Assembly: GCA_018224315.1 (NCBI GenBank)
Contig: JAGTVF010000204.1
Coordinates: forward strand, 1 to 15,828
Reading direction: 5' to 3'
Source: Desulfobacterales bacterium
Lineage (GTDB): Bacteria; Desulfobacterota; Desulfobacteria; Desulfobacterales; Desulfosalsimonadaceae
Length of the DNA stretch: 15,828 nt
Position 1 is the stretch's first letter. Each line of letters starts with the position of its first letter. The position numbers and the translations under genes were made by a program. Shown here piece after piece: positions 1-8,809 of this stretch. A model generated the notes under the pieces. That model had not been told where the DNA came from, did not search any database, and saw only the letters and a list, made by a program, of their open reading frames with translations.

Positions 1-789
1 GCCGTCATTGATGGAAGCCATGTTGGTGTGCCGTATGCCGGAGCCGTCAACCACGATAATCAGCCCGGAGCCCACGGTTTCCTGGATGTTTCCCTCCCGT
101 ATAAGCAAACCGGTGTCCTCTCCCAGCCCGATGCCCAGGGCGGCCGGATTGCTGGCAACGGCCTGGAACAGACGGCCGATGCGTCCGCGTTTGACAAAAT
201 GGGTGTCAATAATGATGTTTTGAATAAATCCGAAACCATGGCTGAGTTTGACCTCTCCTTTTTGCAGGGCTTCATGGCTGCTTCCCTCGTAGATCATGGT
301 ATCAGACATGACCATGGCCCCGGCACTGGTACCGGCGATGACAACGGGTTCATGGACATAGCGGTGATAAAGAACATCCAGAACCTCGGTGCCCCCGAAA
401 ATCGTGGTCAGCCGAAGCTGGTTGCCGCCGGTAAACATGAAACCCTCGGCTTTTCTGACCCGGTCAATGAAATCCTTTTTCCGGGCATCCTCCCGGTTTC
501 TGATGTCAAGGACCCCCACATTTTTATACCCCAGGTCCCGGAAGGTCTGGACATAGCTTTCACTGGCTTTTTGGGGGATTTCCGAAGCGGTGGGGATGAT
601 TTCAATCCGGTGGGTATCCCCCTTCAGGGCTTCACAAAACCGGGTGACAATGGCGGACTCAATATCGGGAAGTTTTCCGTTGGCCGTATCTGTTTTGGTG
701 GCATCGTCTGATCCGTTTGCTCCATTGAGTTCAGAGGGCAGGTACAGATCCCCCCCGATGATGATCAGAACGCCTTTTATTTTTTGCAT
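1..789 (-). CDS. cphB: Cyanophycinase, C-terminus cut by the window edge
   Basis: Exopeptidase of the S51 family that cuts cyanophycin (multi-L-arginyl-poly-L-aspartate) into beta-Asp-Arg dipeptides; cytoplasmic. The minus-strand frame is open from ATG at 789 to base 1, giving 263 visible residues; the family is usually about 270-300, so only a short C-terminal piece should be missing. Visible motifs are the N-terminal strand with the GGD turn (residues 12-14), the FTGGNQ loop (119-124) and the nucleophile elbow GTSAGA with Ser155. The C-terminal part carries the LGLGEDTG-like motif (seen as GIGLGEDTG). No in-frame start codon lies close upstream. An AGGAGA sits 13 nt before the ATG, which is long for a ribosome-binding site. 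It is divergent from cyanophycin synthetase, which strongly supports the name. No signal peptide is seen. Confidence 0.92.
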   Translation of the reverse strand, partial: MQKIKGVLIIIGGDLYLPSELNGANGSDDATKTDTANGKLPDIESAIVTRFCEALKGDTHRIEIIPTASEIPQKASESYVQTFRDLGYKNVGVLDIRNREDARKKDFIDRVRKAEGFMFTGGNQLRLTTIFGGTEVLDVLYHRYVHEPVVIAGTSAGAMVMSDTMIYEGSSHEALQKGEVKLSHGFGFIQNIIIDTHFVKRGRIGRLFQAVASNPAALGIGLGEDTGLLIREGNIQETVGSGLIIVVDGSGIRHTNMASINDG

Positions 790-1050
790 GAGCGGGTGTT
801 TATCTCCTGTTTTGGGCCGGATTGTGGCGGCAGGCAAGCCTTGATCTTGAAACTTTTACGGCACCATCTAAAATCAGATTTTTTTACGAGAACATTAAAT
901 TTTATTTATTTTTTTGTATCCTTATAATAATCTTTCCTGTGGTACATAGCAAGCCGGTAATTACGCCGGAAGGGTGTTATTTTTCCAGCTTTTCCGAAAT
1001 GTTTACTTTTGTCAAAACAGTGCGAACGGATCAAAGGGAAACCTGCTTTT
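790..1050. promoter_or_regulatory. Divergent cphB/cphA promoter region
   Basis: This 261-nt AT-rich gap separates two divergent start codons and must hold both promoters. On the plus strand a perfect TATAAT lies at 923-928 and is the best -10 candidate for cphA, but no good -35 is seen 16-18 nt upstream (the region is T-rich). A short palindrome, GTAATTAC at 957-964 flanked by CCGG on both sides, lies downstream of that -10 and could be an operator. No riboswitch or terminator fold was recognised. The cphB promoter on the minus strand was not resolved. Confidence 0.5.
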
Positions 1051-3678
1051 ATGAAAATTTTAGAAACAAGGGTCCTCAGGGGGCCCAACTACTGGTCCAA
1101 CCGGCGGCATCACCTGATTGTCATGCGCATCGACCTCGAGGAAATGGAATACCAGCCCTCCAGTACCATCCCCGAATTTCCGCAGCGGCTGGAAAAACTC
1201 ATTCCTTCCCTGTATGAACACAGATGCTCCAGGGGATATGAAGGCGGATTTCTGGAAAGACTGGCAGCGGGCACCTGGATGGGCCATGTCATGGAGCACG
1301 TGGCCCTGGAAATACAGGTTCTGGCGGGCATGGCCTGCGGGTTCGGCCGCACCCAGACAGAAGACCAGGAAGGGATTTACAATGTGGTGTTTGCCTATGA
1401 GGAGGAGCGGGCGGGTTTGTATGCCGCCCGGGCTGCCTTTGACATTGTTCATGCGATGATTACCGGTGAATCCTATGATATTGACAAAGATATTCAGCAA
1501 TTAAGACAGATCCGGGAAGAAGAGCGCTTCGGCCCGAGCACCGCCTCCATCATTGATGAGGCCGAAAGGCGAAATATTCCGGTTCTGCGGTTAAACAATT
1601 ATTCCCTGGTGCAGCTGGGCTGGGGGGTGTATCAGCAGAGAATTCAGGCCACGGTGACAGGGAAAACCAGCAGTATCGGTCTGGAGATCGCCTTTGACAA
1701 GGAAGAAACAAAAAATATGCTCCACAGCAATGCATGCCCGGTGCCCATGGGGTATGTGGCCCAATCCCGTGCGGAGATGGAAGAGGCCGTGTCGGCCATT
1801 GGATTTCCCGTGGTGATCAAGCCCGTGGACAGCCATCACGGCAAGGGGGCCACCATTAACATCTGCACATCCGATGATGCCAAAGTTGCCTTTGAAGCCG
1901 CCGGAAATCATTCAGACCGGGTCATTGTTGAAAAATACATCCATGGCCACGATTACCGGCTGCTGGTGATCAATCACCAGGTGGTCGCTGCAGCCCGGCG
2001 GATACCCGCCCATGTGGTCGGCGATGGCCGCCACAGCATCCGGGAATTGATCAAAACGGTCAACCAGGATCCACGGCGGGGGTTCGGGCATGAAAAAATG
2101 CTGACTGAGATCACAGTGGATGATATGACCCTGCGGCTTCTGGAGCAGGCCGGCATGACCCCGGAAACCGTGCTGCCGCAGGGGGAGGTGTTTTATCTCA
2201 AGACTACAGCCAACCTCTCCACCGGCGGGGTGTCCGAGGACGTCACGGATACCGTGCATTCCTATAACGTGTTTATGGCCGAACGGGTTTCCAGAATTAT
2301 CGGTTTGGATGTTTGCGGCATTGATATCATTGCTCCGGGGCTTTCCGAGCCCATCAGCGAAAATCAGGGCGCCATTATCGAGGTCAACGGTGCCCCGGGT
2401 TTTCGCATGCACCTGTCACCCACCCGGGGAACGCCAAGAAACGTGGCCGAACCGGTGATCGACATGCTTTTTCCCCGGACCCAGCCGGCCCGGATTCCCA
2501 TTGTTGCCGTGACCGGTACCAACGGAAAGACAACCACCGTGCGCCTGATTGCCCATATCATGCAGATGAACGGCCGGAAGGCGGGCTGTACCACCACCGA
2601 TGGCATCTATATTCAAAATCGCCTGTTGTATAAAGGCGACTGTTCCGGACCGGAAAGCGCGCGGTTTGTCCTGCGCGATCCCACGGTGGATTATGCGGTT
2701 TTTGAGACGGCCAGGGGCGGGATCCTGCGTTCCGGGCTCGGCTATGATTTGGGAAATGTCGGGGTGGTCACCAATGTGGCCTCGGATCATCTGGGCATCA
2801 GCGGCATTCACTCCCTGGAACAATTGACCCGCCTGAAGTCCATTGTTGTGGAAAACATACACCCGGATGGTTTTGCGGTTTTGAACGCCGATGATGATTA
2901 CGTGTTTTCCATGCTGGAAAACCTTTCCTGCAATGCGGCCCTTTTCAGCATGAATGCCGACAATCCCCGCATACACACACATTGCGCCGCAGGCGGGCTT
3001 GCTGCCGTGTATGCGGGCGGAACCATTTTTCTGCGCAAGGGGGACTGGGAGATTCCCGTGGACAAGGCAATCAATATCCCGCTGACCTATTCGGGCAAAG
3101 CTGTCTTTCAGGTCCAGAATGTTTTGGCCGCATGTCTGACCGCCTATGTTGAAGGCGTCAAGATCGAGGATCTGCAGATCGGACTGCAGACGTTTTTTCC
3201 ATCACCGGCGCAGCTGCCCGGGCGGATGAACATTTTTGAGCTCGACCGGTTTAAAGTGCTGATTGATTATGCCCATAATCCCGCCAGTATGGAAGCCATC
3301 GGCCGGTTTGTCCGGACAATGGGCGCCTGCCGGAGCGTGGGGATCATTGCCGGCACCGGCGACAGGCGCGACGAGGATTTGCGGGAATACGGCCGGGTTG
3401 CGGCCCGGTACTTTGATCAGGTCATTGTCTGGGAAGATCAGGACTATGCCCGGGGCCGCGACAGCCGTGAAATCATGGACCTGGTGCTCGAAGGAGCCCG
3501 GAGCCGTTCCGGGAAAATGGATGTCCGGGTTATTCTCAGCGAGGACGATGCAGTGGATCATGCACTTTCCGGGGCGGCAGCCGGGTCGATCATATGCATT
3601 TTCACAGGGCGGATCGAGGTCATGACAGCCAGGATCAGGGAATTAAAGGAACAGGAAATCAAATGGCATAGGGCATAA
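1051..3678 (+). CDS. cphA: Cyanophycin synthetase
   Basis: ATP-dependent, non-ribosomal polymerase that alternately adds Asp to the backbone and Arg to its side chain, making the nitrogen store cyanophycin in the cytoplasm. The product has 875 residues, normal for CphA. Order of domains: an N-terminal domain to about residue 160 with the MEHVALEIQ segment; an ATP-grasp domain of about 215-470 with the SHHGKG loop (261-266) and the metal-binding end EVNGAPG (Glu444); and a Mur-ligase-like domain of about 480-875 with the P-loop GTNGKT (489-494). ATG 1051 was chosen because the protein then begins MKILETRVLRGPN, as CphA proteins do, and an AAAGGGA lies 12 nt upstream. A TTG at 1009 would add 14 residues with no family support. 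The gene ends before a strong plus-strand terminator. It is divergent from cphB. Confidence 0.97.
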   Translation: MKILETRVLRGPNYWSNRRHHLIVMRIDLEEMEYQPSSTIPEFPQRLEKLIPSLYEHRCSRGYEGGFLERLAAGTWMGHVMEHVALEIQVLAGMACGFGRTQTEDQEGIYNVVFAYEEERAGLYAARAAFDIVHAMITGESYDIDKDIQQLRQIREEERFGPSTASIIDEAERRNIPVLRLNNYSLVQLGWGVYQQRIQATVTGKTSSIGLEIAFDKEETKNMLHSNACPVPMGYVAQSRAEMEEAVSAIGFPVVIKPVDSHHGKGATINICTSDDAKVAFEAAGNHSDRVIVEKYIHGHDYRLLVINHQVVAAARRIPAHVVGDGRHSIRELIKTVNQDPRRGFGHEKMLTEITVDDMTLRLLEQAGMTPETVLPQGEVFYLKTTANLSTGGVSEDVTDTVHSYNVFMAERVSRIIGLDVCGIDIIAPGLSEPISENQGAIIEVNGAPGFRMHLSPTRGTPRNVAEPVIDMLFPRTQPARIPIVAVTGTNGKTTTVRLIAHIMQMNGRKAGCTTTDGIYIQNRLLYKGDCSGPESARFVLRDPTVDYAVFETARGGILRSGLGYDLGNVGVVTNVASDHLGISGIHSLEQLTRLKSIVVENIHPDGFAVLNADDDYVFSMLENLSCNAALFSMNADNPRIHTHCAAGGLAAVYAGGTIFLRKGDWEIPVDKAINIPLTYSGKAVFQVQNVLAACLTAYVEGVKIEDLQIGLQTFFPSPAQLPGRMNIFELDRFKVLIDYAHNPASMEAIGRFVRTMGACRSVGIIAGTGDRRDEDLREYGRVAARYFDQVIVWEDQDYARGRDSREIMDLVLEGARSRSGKMDVRVILSEDDAVDHALSGAAAGSIICIFTGRIEVMTARIRELKEQEIKWHRA

Positions 3679-3699
3679 AAATGTTTTGCGTGGATATGC

Positions 3700-3828
3700 A
3701 TGCGCACCGTGTTTGACCGGAAGCCGGAGACCCTTTCGGAACTGGTTACCGCCCTGAAAAACAAAAAATGCCGGCCCCGAAGCAATTCTCAAAACAGGGC
3801 CGGCAATCAAAGCGGTTGTGCCGGATAA
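3700..3828 (+). pseudogene. Small frame of 42 codons, possible remnant of a PHP-domain gene
   Basis: ATG 3700 to TAA 3826-3828, in the same frame as cphA and just after its stop. The stretch VFDRKPETLSELVTALKNKK followed by CRP reads like the C-terminal end of a PHP-family phosphoesterase (a pattern such as FDRP..T..ELV.ALK.G.CRP). The remaining residues (RSNSQNRAGNQSGCAG) look like translated terminator sequence. No ribosome-binding site and no upstream catalytic HxH segment in frame are seen. A related PHP-like start (VDMHAH) occurs in another frame at 3690-3707, so a gene with an internal deletion is conceivable. The resemblance is from memory of the family and could be chance. Confidence 0.2.
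3757..3805 (-). terminator. Rho-independent terminator of ahcY
   Basis: On the minus strand, a 9-bp perfect stem (3797-3805 with 3769-3777; TGCCGGCCC against GGGCCGGCA) is followed by TTTTTTGTTTTT at 3768-3757. It lies about 86 nt after the ahcY stop codon and faces the correct way. The loop is 19 nt, longer than usual. Confidence 0.75.
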
Positions 3829-3839
3829 CGGTTGTATTC

Positions 3840-3889
3840 AACACCCCGCTGCCTTCCGAAATCCGGATGGCAGCGGGGTGTTTTTTTTT
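3840..3889 (+). terminator. Rho-independent terminator facing the cphA direction
   Basis: A 14-bp perfect stem pairs 3840-3853 with 3869-3882 (AACACCCCGCTGCC against its complement), continued after one mismatch by TCCG/CGGA inside the loop. A run of nine T residues spans 3881-3889. The U-tract is on the plus strand only, so it stops plus-strand transcripts (cphA). It lies directly against the stop codon of ahcY at 3891. Confidence 0.9.
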
Positions 3890-3890
3890 A

Positions 3891-5399
<1,509 letters not shown>

Positions 5400-6320
5400 T
5401 TATGCACTCAACACAGCCTGAAAAATATTGAGTGAAAGCCCTTTTGAAAGATTATAGGGCCGGACCTGCTGCAGGGCAAATCCGTTTTTTTCAAGCCATG
5501 TTTCAATGGACTTGCGGGCAAACCCCAGCCACTTGGCCCCGTAGACGCTTTTGAGCGAAAGCTGCTGGTGGCGTTCAAATTCGGCCAGAATCAATTCTCC
5601 GCCCGGCCTCAGGATCCGGGCCACCTCGCCAAAGGCGGCGGCCGGATCGGCCAGATACTGCAGCACCAGGGAAATGACCGCAAGATCGGCTTCATTGTCG
5701 CCCAGGGGCAGATGCTCGATTTCCCCCAGCCGGATGTCCACCTTTGTTCCGTTGGCATCGGAAAACCGTTTTCTGGCCTCTTCAAGCATCCGCGGCGAGG
5801 AATCCACCCCGATGATCCGGCCGGCATGGGCTTTCATGGCCTCAAGGAGTTCTCCGGTGCCGCAGCCCAGATCCACGCCGGTTTCATGGGCGTTGGTATT
5901 TTCGAAAATGGCCCGATTGATATCAAAGGTGCCTATAATTTCGCGTTTTAACAGATCCCAGCTTCCGGCGATATGATCGAAAAACCGCAGGGTTCCGGCA
6001 GAGCGGGCTTCAATGGTTTGTTCGGCCCGTTTTAAATCCGCGCCGAGCTTGGGGTCTTGTTCAAACAGGTAGCGCACGGCTTCGATAAAATCCCTGCCCT
6101 GCCCGGAACCGGCGATGGAGTAAATGCCCCAGACGCCTTCTTTCAGGCATTTGGCCATCCCGGCATCCGCCAGGATTTTCAGATGCCTTGAAATTCTGGA
6201 CTGTCCCATTTCCAGCACGGTGACGATTTCGCCCACCTTTAATTCATGGTGCAGCAAAATATTGACCAGCCGGATCCGGGTTTCGTCTGAAAGGGCTTTA
6301 AAGTATATTGTGTTATCCAT
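5400..6320 (-). CDS. sahR: SahR-type repressor: ArsR winged helix fused to a methyltransferase-like SAH-sensing domain
   Basis: Predicted repressor of SAM-cycle genes. Residues 1-75 are an ArsR-family winged helix (YFKALSDETRIRLVNILL; recognition helix region GQSRISRHLKIL at 39-50). Residues about 110-306 form a class I SAM-dependent methyltransferase fold with motif I VDLGCGTGE (149-157), acidic residue motif GVDSSP (171-176) and motif LRPGGELILAEF (237-248). The metal-binding cysteines of arsenic/cadmium sensors are absent: the ELCVCDL segment reads ELKVGEI. SahR, described in Desulfovibrio alaskensis and other Proteobacteria, has this architecture, binds SAH in the methylase-like domain and releases DNA when SAH rises. 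Adjacency to ahcY fits that closely. No good Shine-Dalgarno is seen before ATG 6320. Enzymatic methyltransferase activity is not excluded. Confidence 0.87.
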   Translation of the reverse strand: MDNTIYFKALSDETRIRLVNILLHHELKVGEIVTVLEMGQSRISRHLKILADAGMAKCLKEGVWGIYSIAGSGQGRDFIEAVRYLFEQDPKLGADLKRAEQTIEARSAGTLRFFDHIAGSWDLLKREIIGTFDINRAIFENTNAHETGVDLGCGTGELLEAMKAHAGRIIGVDSSPRMLEEARKRFSDANGTKVDIRLGEIEHLPLGDNEADLAVISLVLQYLADPAAAFGEVARILRPGGELILAEFERHQQLSLKSVYGAKWLGFARKSIETWLEKNGFALQQVRPYNLSKGLSLNIFQAVLSA

Positions 6321-6323
6321 ATG

Positions 6324-6351
6324 TTTAAATCAATTTATCTTGATATTTAAA
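6324..6351. promoter_or_regulatory. Putative SahR operator (inverted repeat)
   Basis: Core half-sites ATCAA (6329-6333) and TTGAT (6340-6344) are perfectly symmetric around a 6-nt spacer, with further imperfect arms TTTAA and TTTAAA outside. The site lies 4 to 31 nt upstream of the sahR start codon and covers the predicted start of transcription (about 6349), the expected position for autorepression. That it is bound by SahR is inference. Confidence 0.65.
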
Positions 6352-6355
6352 TCTA

Positions 6356-6383
6356 AGTATACTGAATTTTTTATTTCTGTCAA
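6356..6383 (-). promoter_or_regulatory. Sigma-70 type promoter of the sahR-ahcY operon
   Basis: On the minus strand, -35 TTGACA (6383-6378, perfect consensus), a 16-nt AT-rich spacer, and -10 TATACT (6361-6356). Predicted start of transcription is near 6349, giving a leader of about 29 nt and placing the inverted repeat at 6324-6351 at or just after +1. No SAH riboswitch is present in this leader. Confidence 0.82.
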
Positions 6384-6413
6384 GGAAAAATTTTGGATGG
6401 TTTTGAACCAGTG

Positions 6414-6449
6414 GCAAAAAAGCCCGGGATATTTCCCGGGCTTTTTTGC
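6414..6449. terminator. Symmetric intergenic hairpin, terminator-like in both directions
   Basis: A 16-bp perfect stem pairs 6414-6429 with 6434-6449 (GC, six A, GCCCGGGA against its complement) around a 4-nt loop. On each strand the GC-rich inner stem is followed by six T residues, so it can end transcription both ways. No gene ends here: it sits between the divergent sahR and hydratase/dehydrogenase genes, upstream of both start codons. It may insulate the two promoters or attenuate a longer plus-strand leader. Confidence 0.75.
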
Positions 6450-6467
6450 ATGAGACGCTCCGGCGCA

Positions 6468-6496
6468 TTGTACCCGGGGCGGGTTTGTGATATATG
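6468..6496 (+). promoter_or_regulatory. Weak promoter candidate for the hydratase/dehydrogenase gene
   Basis: TTGTAC (6468-6473), a 17-nt spacer and TATATG (6491-6496) preceded by an extended -10 TGA (6488-6490). It would give a leader of roughly 115 nt that holds nothing else recognisable. The -35 matches consensus poorly. Confidence 0.3.
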
Positions 6497-6618
6497 TTCT
6501 TTCTTCTGGCAAGAGCGATGTTGAGGAATATATTTTCTGGGCAGATGACAAAAAACAGATATTGTTGCGTCCCCGGGCCGGTTTTGTCCATTTCAGAAAC
6601 ATCAGGAGGAAACAGCAC

Positions 6619-8697
6619 ATGGTTGCCATTACAGAAGCCGTATCACTGGAAAAAGACGGGGAAATCGGGATGCTTTGGATCGACAATCCCCCGGTCAACG
6701 CCCTGGGCCATCTGGTGCGCAAGGGGCTGGCAGACGGAATGGAGCAGGCGGAAAAAGACGATGAGATCCGGGCTGTGGTGGTGATCTGCAAGGGGCGCAC
6801 CTTTTGTGCCGGCGCAGATATCCGCGAATTCGGCAAGCCCCCAAAGGCCCCCCATCTGCCGGACGTGTTAAACCGTTTTGACCAGTGCCAAAAACCCATC
6901 ATTGCCGCCATTCACGGCACGGCCTTTGGCGGGGGGCTGGAAACCGCATTGAGTTCGCATTTCAGGGTGGCCGTGGCTTCTGCCCGGTTCGGTCTTCCCG
7001 AGGTCAAGCTCGGCCTGCTTCCCGGGGCCGGCGGCACCCAGCGCATGCCCCGGTTGATCGGCCCGGAAAAGGCCCTTGCCATGATTACCTCGGGCAATCC
7101 CATCGGTGCTGACAAAGCCCTTGAAGACGGACTGATCGATGAAATCATAGACGGGGATCTGGTCGAAGGCGCAGTGGGGTTTGCAAAGCAGGTGCTTTCT
7201 GAAAACCGCCCCATGGTGCGGGTCCGGGATTTGAGCGAAAAGATTGCCCGGGCTGACGCCCAAATCTTTGATGATTTCCGGAAGCAGCTGGCCAGGTGCG
7301 CCCGGGGCTTTGAGGCCCCCCAGGCCTGCGTGGATACCGTGGAAGCCGCTGTTGCCAAATCCTTTGAAGACGGGCTGACCTATGAACGCAAGCGCTTTGA
7401 GGAATTGATGAACGGATCGCAGTCCGCGGCCCAGCGTTACTATTTTTTTGCCGAGCGCCAGGTGGCCAGGATCCCGGATGTGACCAAAGACACCGTCACC
7501 ATGGATATTCAAAAAGTCGGGATCATCGGCGCCGGCACTATGGGCGGCGGCATTGCCATGAATTTTGCCAATGCCGGCATTCCGGTCACCCTGGTGGAGG
7601 CAAAGCAGGAGTTTTTGGACCGGGGCCTGGGCGTGATCCGGAAAAATTACGATATCAGTGCTTCCAGGGGAAAGATCTCTTCTGACGACGTGGACAAGCG
7701 CATGGAACTTATCAGCGGCACCATCCGAATGGAGGATCTGGCTGACGTAGATCTGGTGATCGAGGCGGTTTATGAGAACATAAACCTGAAAAAGGAGATT
7801 TTTTCCAGGCTCGACAACATCTGCAAAGACGGCGCCATTCTGGCCACCAACACCTCGTATCTGGATGTCAATGAGATCGCCGCCCAGACCGCCCGGCCGG
7901 AGTCCGTGCTGGGCCTGCACTTTTTCAGCCCGGCCAACGTGATGCGCCTGCTTGAAATCGTGCGTGCGGAAAAAACTTCCATTCCGGTGCTGGCCACAGC
8001 CATGGCCATTGCCAAAAAGATCAAAAAGATCGCCGTGGTGGTGGGGGTGTGCTACGGATTTGCCGGAAACCGGATGTTTGCCCAGCGAAAACGCGAAAGC
8101 GAAAAACTTATCCTGGAAGGCGCACTGCCCGCCCAGGTGGACCGGGTGATCTATGATTTCGGCTTTCCCATGGGTCCCTTTGCCCTGGCCGATCTCATCG
8201 GCATTGACCTGGGATGGGACAAGGACAATTCCAACAGCCGCACCATGCAGGAAATGCTCTGTGAGCAGGGCCGGTTCGGCCAGAAAAACGGCAAGGGCTA
8301 TTACAATTACGCGGAAGGCAGCCGGGCGCCAGGGCCCGCGCCGGAAATCGATGATCTCATCGTGGCATTTTCCCAAAAAAAGGGCTATATTCGCAGGGAG
8401 ATCTCAGATGAGGAGATTTTGCAGCGCTGCATTTATCCCATTATCAACGAGGGCGCCAAAATCCTGGAGGAAAAAATCGCCGTGCGGCCGTCGGATCTGG
8501 ACGTGATCTGGGTCAACGGCTACGGCTGGCCGGTCTACCGGGGCGGTCCCATGTTTTATGCCGACCTGGTGGGCTTAGACAAGGTTCTTGATGTGTTAAA
8601 GAAGTTCCAGGCAGAGCACGGCGATGACTTCAAACCCGCACCCCTGCTGGAGCAGCTGGTCAGTGAGGGCAAAAACTTCGGTTCCCTAAACGCTTAA
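6619..8697 (+). CDS. Bifunctional enoyl-CoA hydratase / 3-hydroxyacyl-CoA dehydrogenase
   Basis: Two consecutive beta-oxidation steps: hydration of trans-2-enoyl-CoA, then NAD+-dependent oxidation of the L-3-hydroxyacyl-CoA; cytoplasmic. 692 residues, somewhat shorter than E. coli FadB (729). Residues 1-about 290 are a crotonase domain with oxyanion-hole segments CAGADI and GTAFGGG and both catalytic acids, Glu108 (GGGLE) and Glu128 (LPEVKLG). Residues about 295-480 are the NAD+-binding domain with [11 protein letters not shown] (301-311) and catalytic His434 in LGLHFFSP; two C-terminal dehydrogenase domains follow. ATG 6619 was chosen because AGGAGGA lies 8 nt upstream; an in-frame GTG at 6487 would add 44 residues without family support. 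No thiolase gene lies next to it, so it may be a FadB/FadJ-like protein acting with thiolases encoded elsewhere. Crotonyl-CoA from the decarboxylase-like genes downstream is a plausible substrate (inference). Confidence 0.93.
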   Translation: MVAITEAVSLEKDGEIGMLWIDNPPVNALGHLVRKGLADGMEQAEKDDEIRAVVVICKGRTFCAGADIREFGKPPKAPHLPDVLNRFDQCQKPIIAAIHGTAFGGGLETALSSHFRVAVASARFGLPEVKLGLLPGAGGTQRMPRLIGPEKALAMITSGNPIGADKALEDGLIDEIIDGDLVEGAVGFAKQVLSENRPMVRVRDLSEKIARADAQIFDDFRKQLARCARGFEAPQACVDTVEAAVAKSFEDGLTYERKRFEELMNGSQSAAQRYYFFAERQVARIPDVTKDTVTMDIQKVGIIGAGTMGGGIAMNFANAGIPVTLVEAKQEFLDRGLGVIRKNYDISASRGKISSDDVDKRMELISGTIRMEDLADVDLVIEAVYENINLKKEIFSRLDNICKDGAILATNTSYLDVNEIAAQTARPESVLGLHFFSPANVMRLLEIVRAEKTSIPVLATAMAIAKKIKKIAVVVGVCYGFAGNRMFAQRKRESEKLILEGALPAQVDRVIYDFGFPMGPFALADLIGIDLGWDKDNSNSRTMQEMLCEQGRFGQKNGKGYYNYAEGSRAPGPAPEIDDLIVAFSQKKGYIRREISDEEILQRCIYPIINEGAKILEEKIAVRPSDLDVIWVNGYGWPVYRGGPMFYADLVGLDKVLDVLKKFQAEHGDDFKPAPLLEQLVSEGKNFGSLNA

Positions 8698-8809
8698 GAA
8701 AAGCACCGGCCTTTGCCCAAAGACGTCGGTTTCCGGGCAGGGCCGGGCTTATGGCGGCCATGGGCAAATCCCGTGATTTCATTGCCGGCGCAATACAAGG
8801 GGGATGATC
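8698..8809. other. Leader region upstream of cydA
   Basis: The 112-nt gap holds a widely spaced inverted repeat, TTTGCCCA (8712-8719) and TGGGCAAA (8761-8768), with a 41-nt interval. No convincing promoter hexamers, FNR-type site or terminator with a T-tract were seen. An AAGGGGG at about 8797-8803 is the ribosome-binding site of cydA. The cyd operon promoter may lie here or transcription may continue from the upstream gene. Confidence 0.3.

Noticed and set aside
28..711. Long open frame on the plus strand opposite cphB
   Set aside because: It is the complement of the cyanophycinase coding sequence and its translation resembles no family.
1009..1050. TTG-initiated 14-residue N-terminal extension of cyanophycin synthetase
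   Set aside because: CphA proteins start at MKIL-type sequence matching ATG 1051, an AAAGGGA precedes that ATG, and the extra residues match nothing in the family.
6321..6400. SAH riboswitch upstream of the sahR-ahcY operon
   Set aside because: The leader is only about 29 nt and AT-rich and lacks the conserved GC-rich SAH aptamer core; a protein regulator is encoded instead.
6487..6618. GTG-initiated 44-residue extension of the hydratase/dehydrogenase
   Set aside because: The ATG at 6619 has a near-perfect ribosome-binding site (AGGAGGA, 8 nt) and the crotonase domain begins there.
6868..8376. Open frame of about 500 codons on the minus strand opposite the hydratase/dehydrogenase gene
   Set aside because: It is rich in His, Gly and Pro as expected for antisense of a GC-rich gene; the plus-strand frame has all catalytic motifs.
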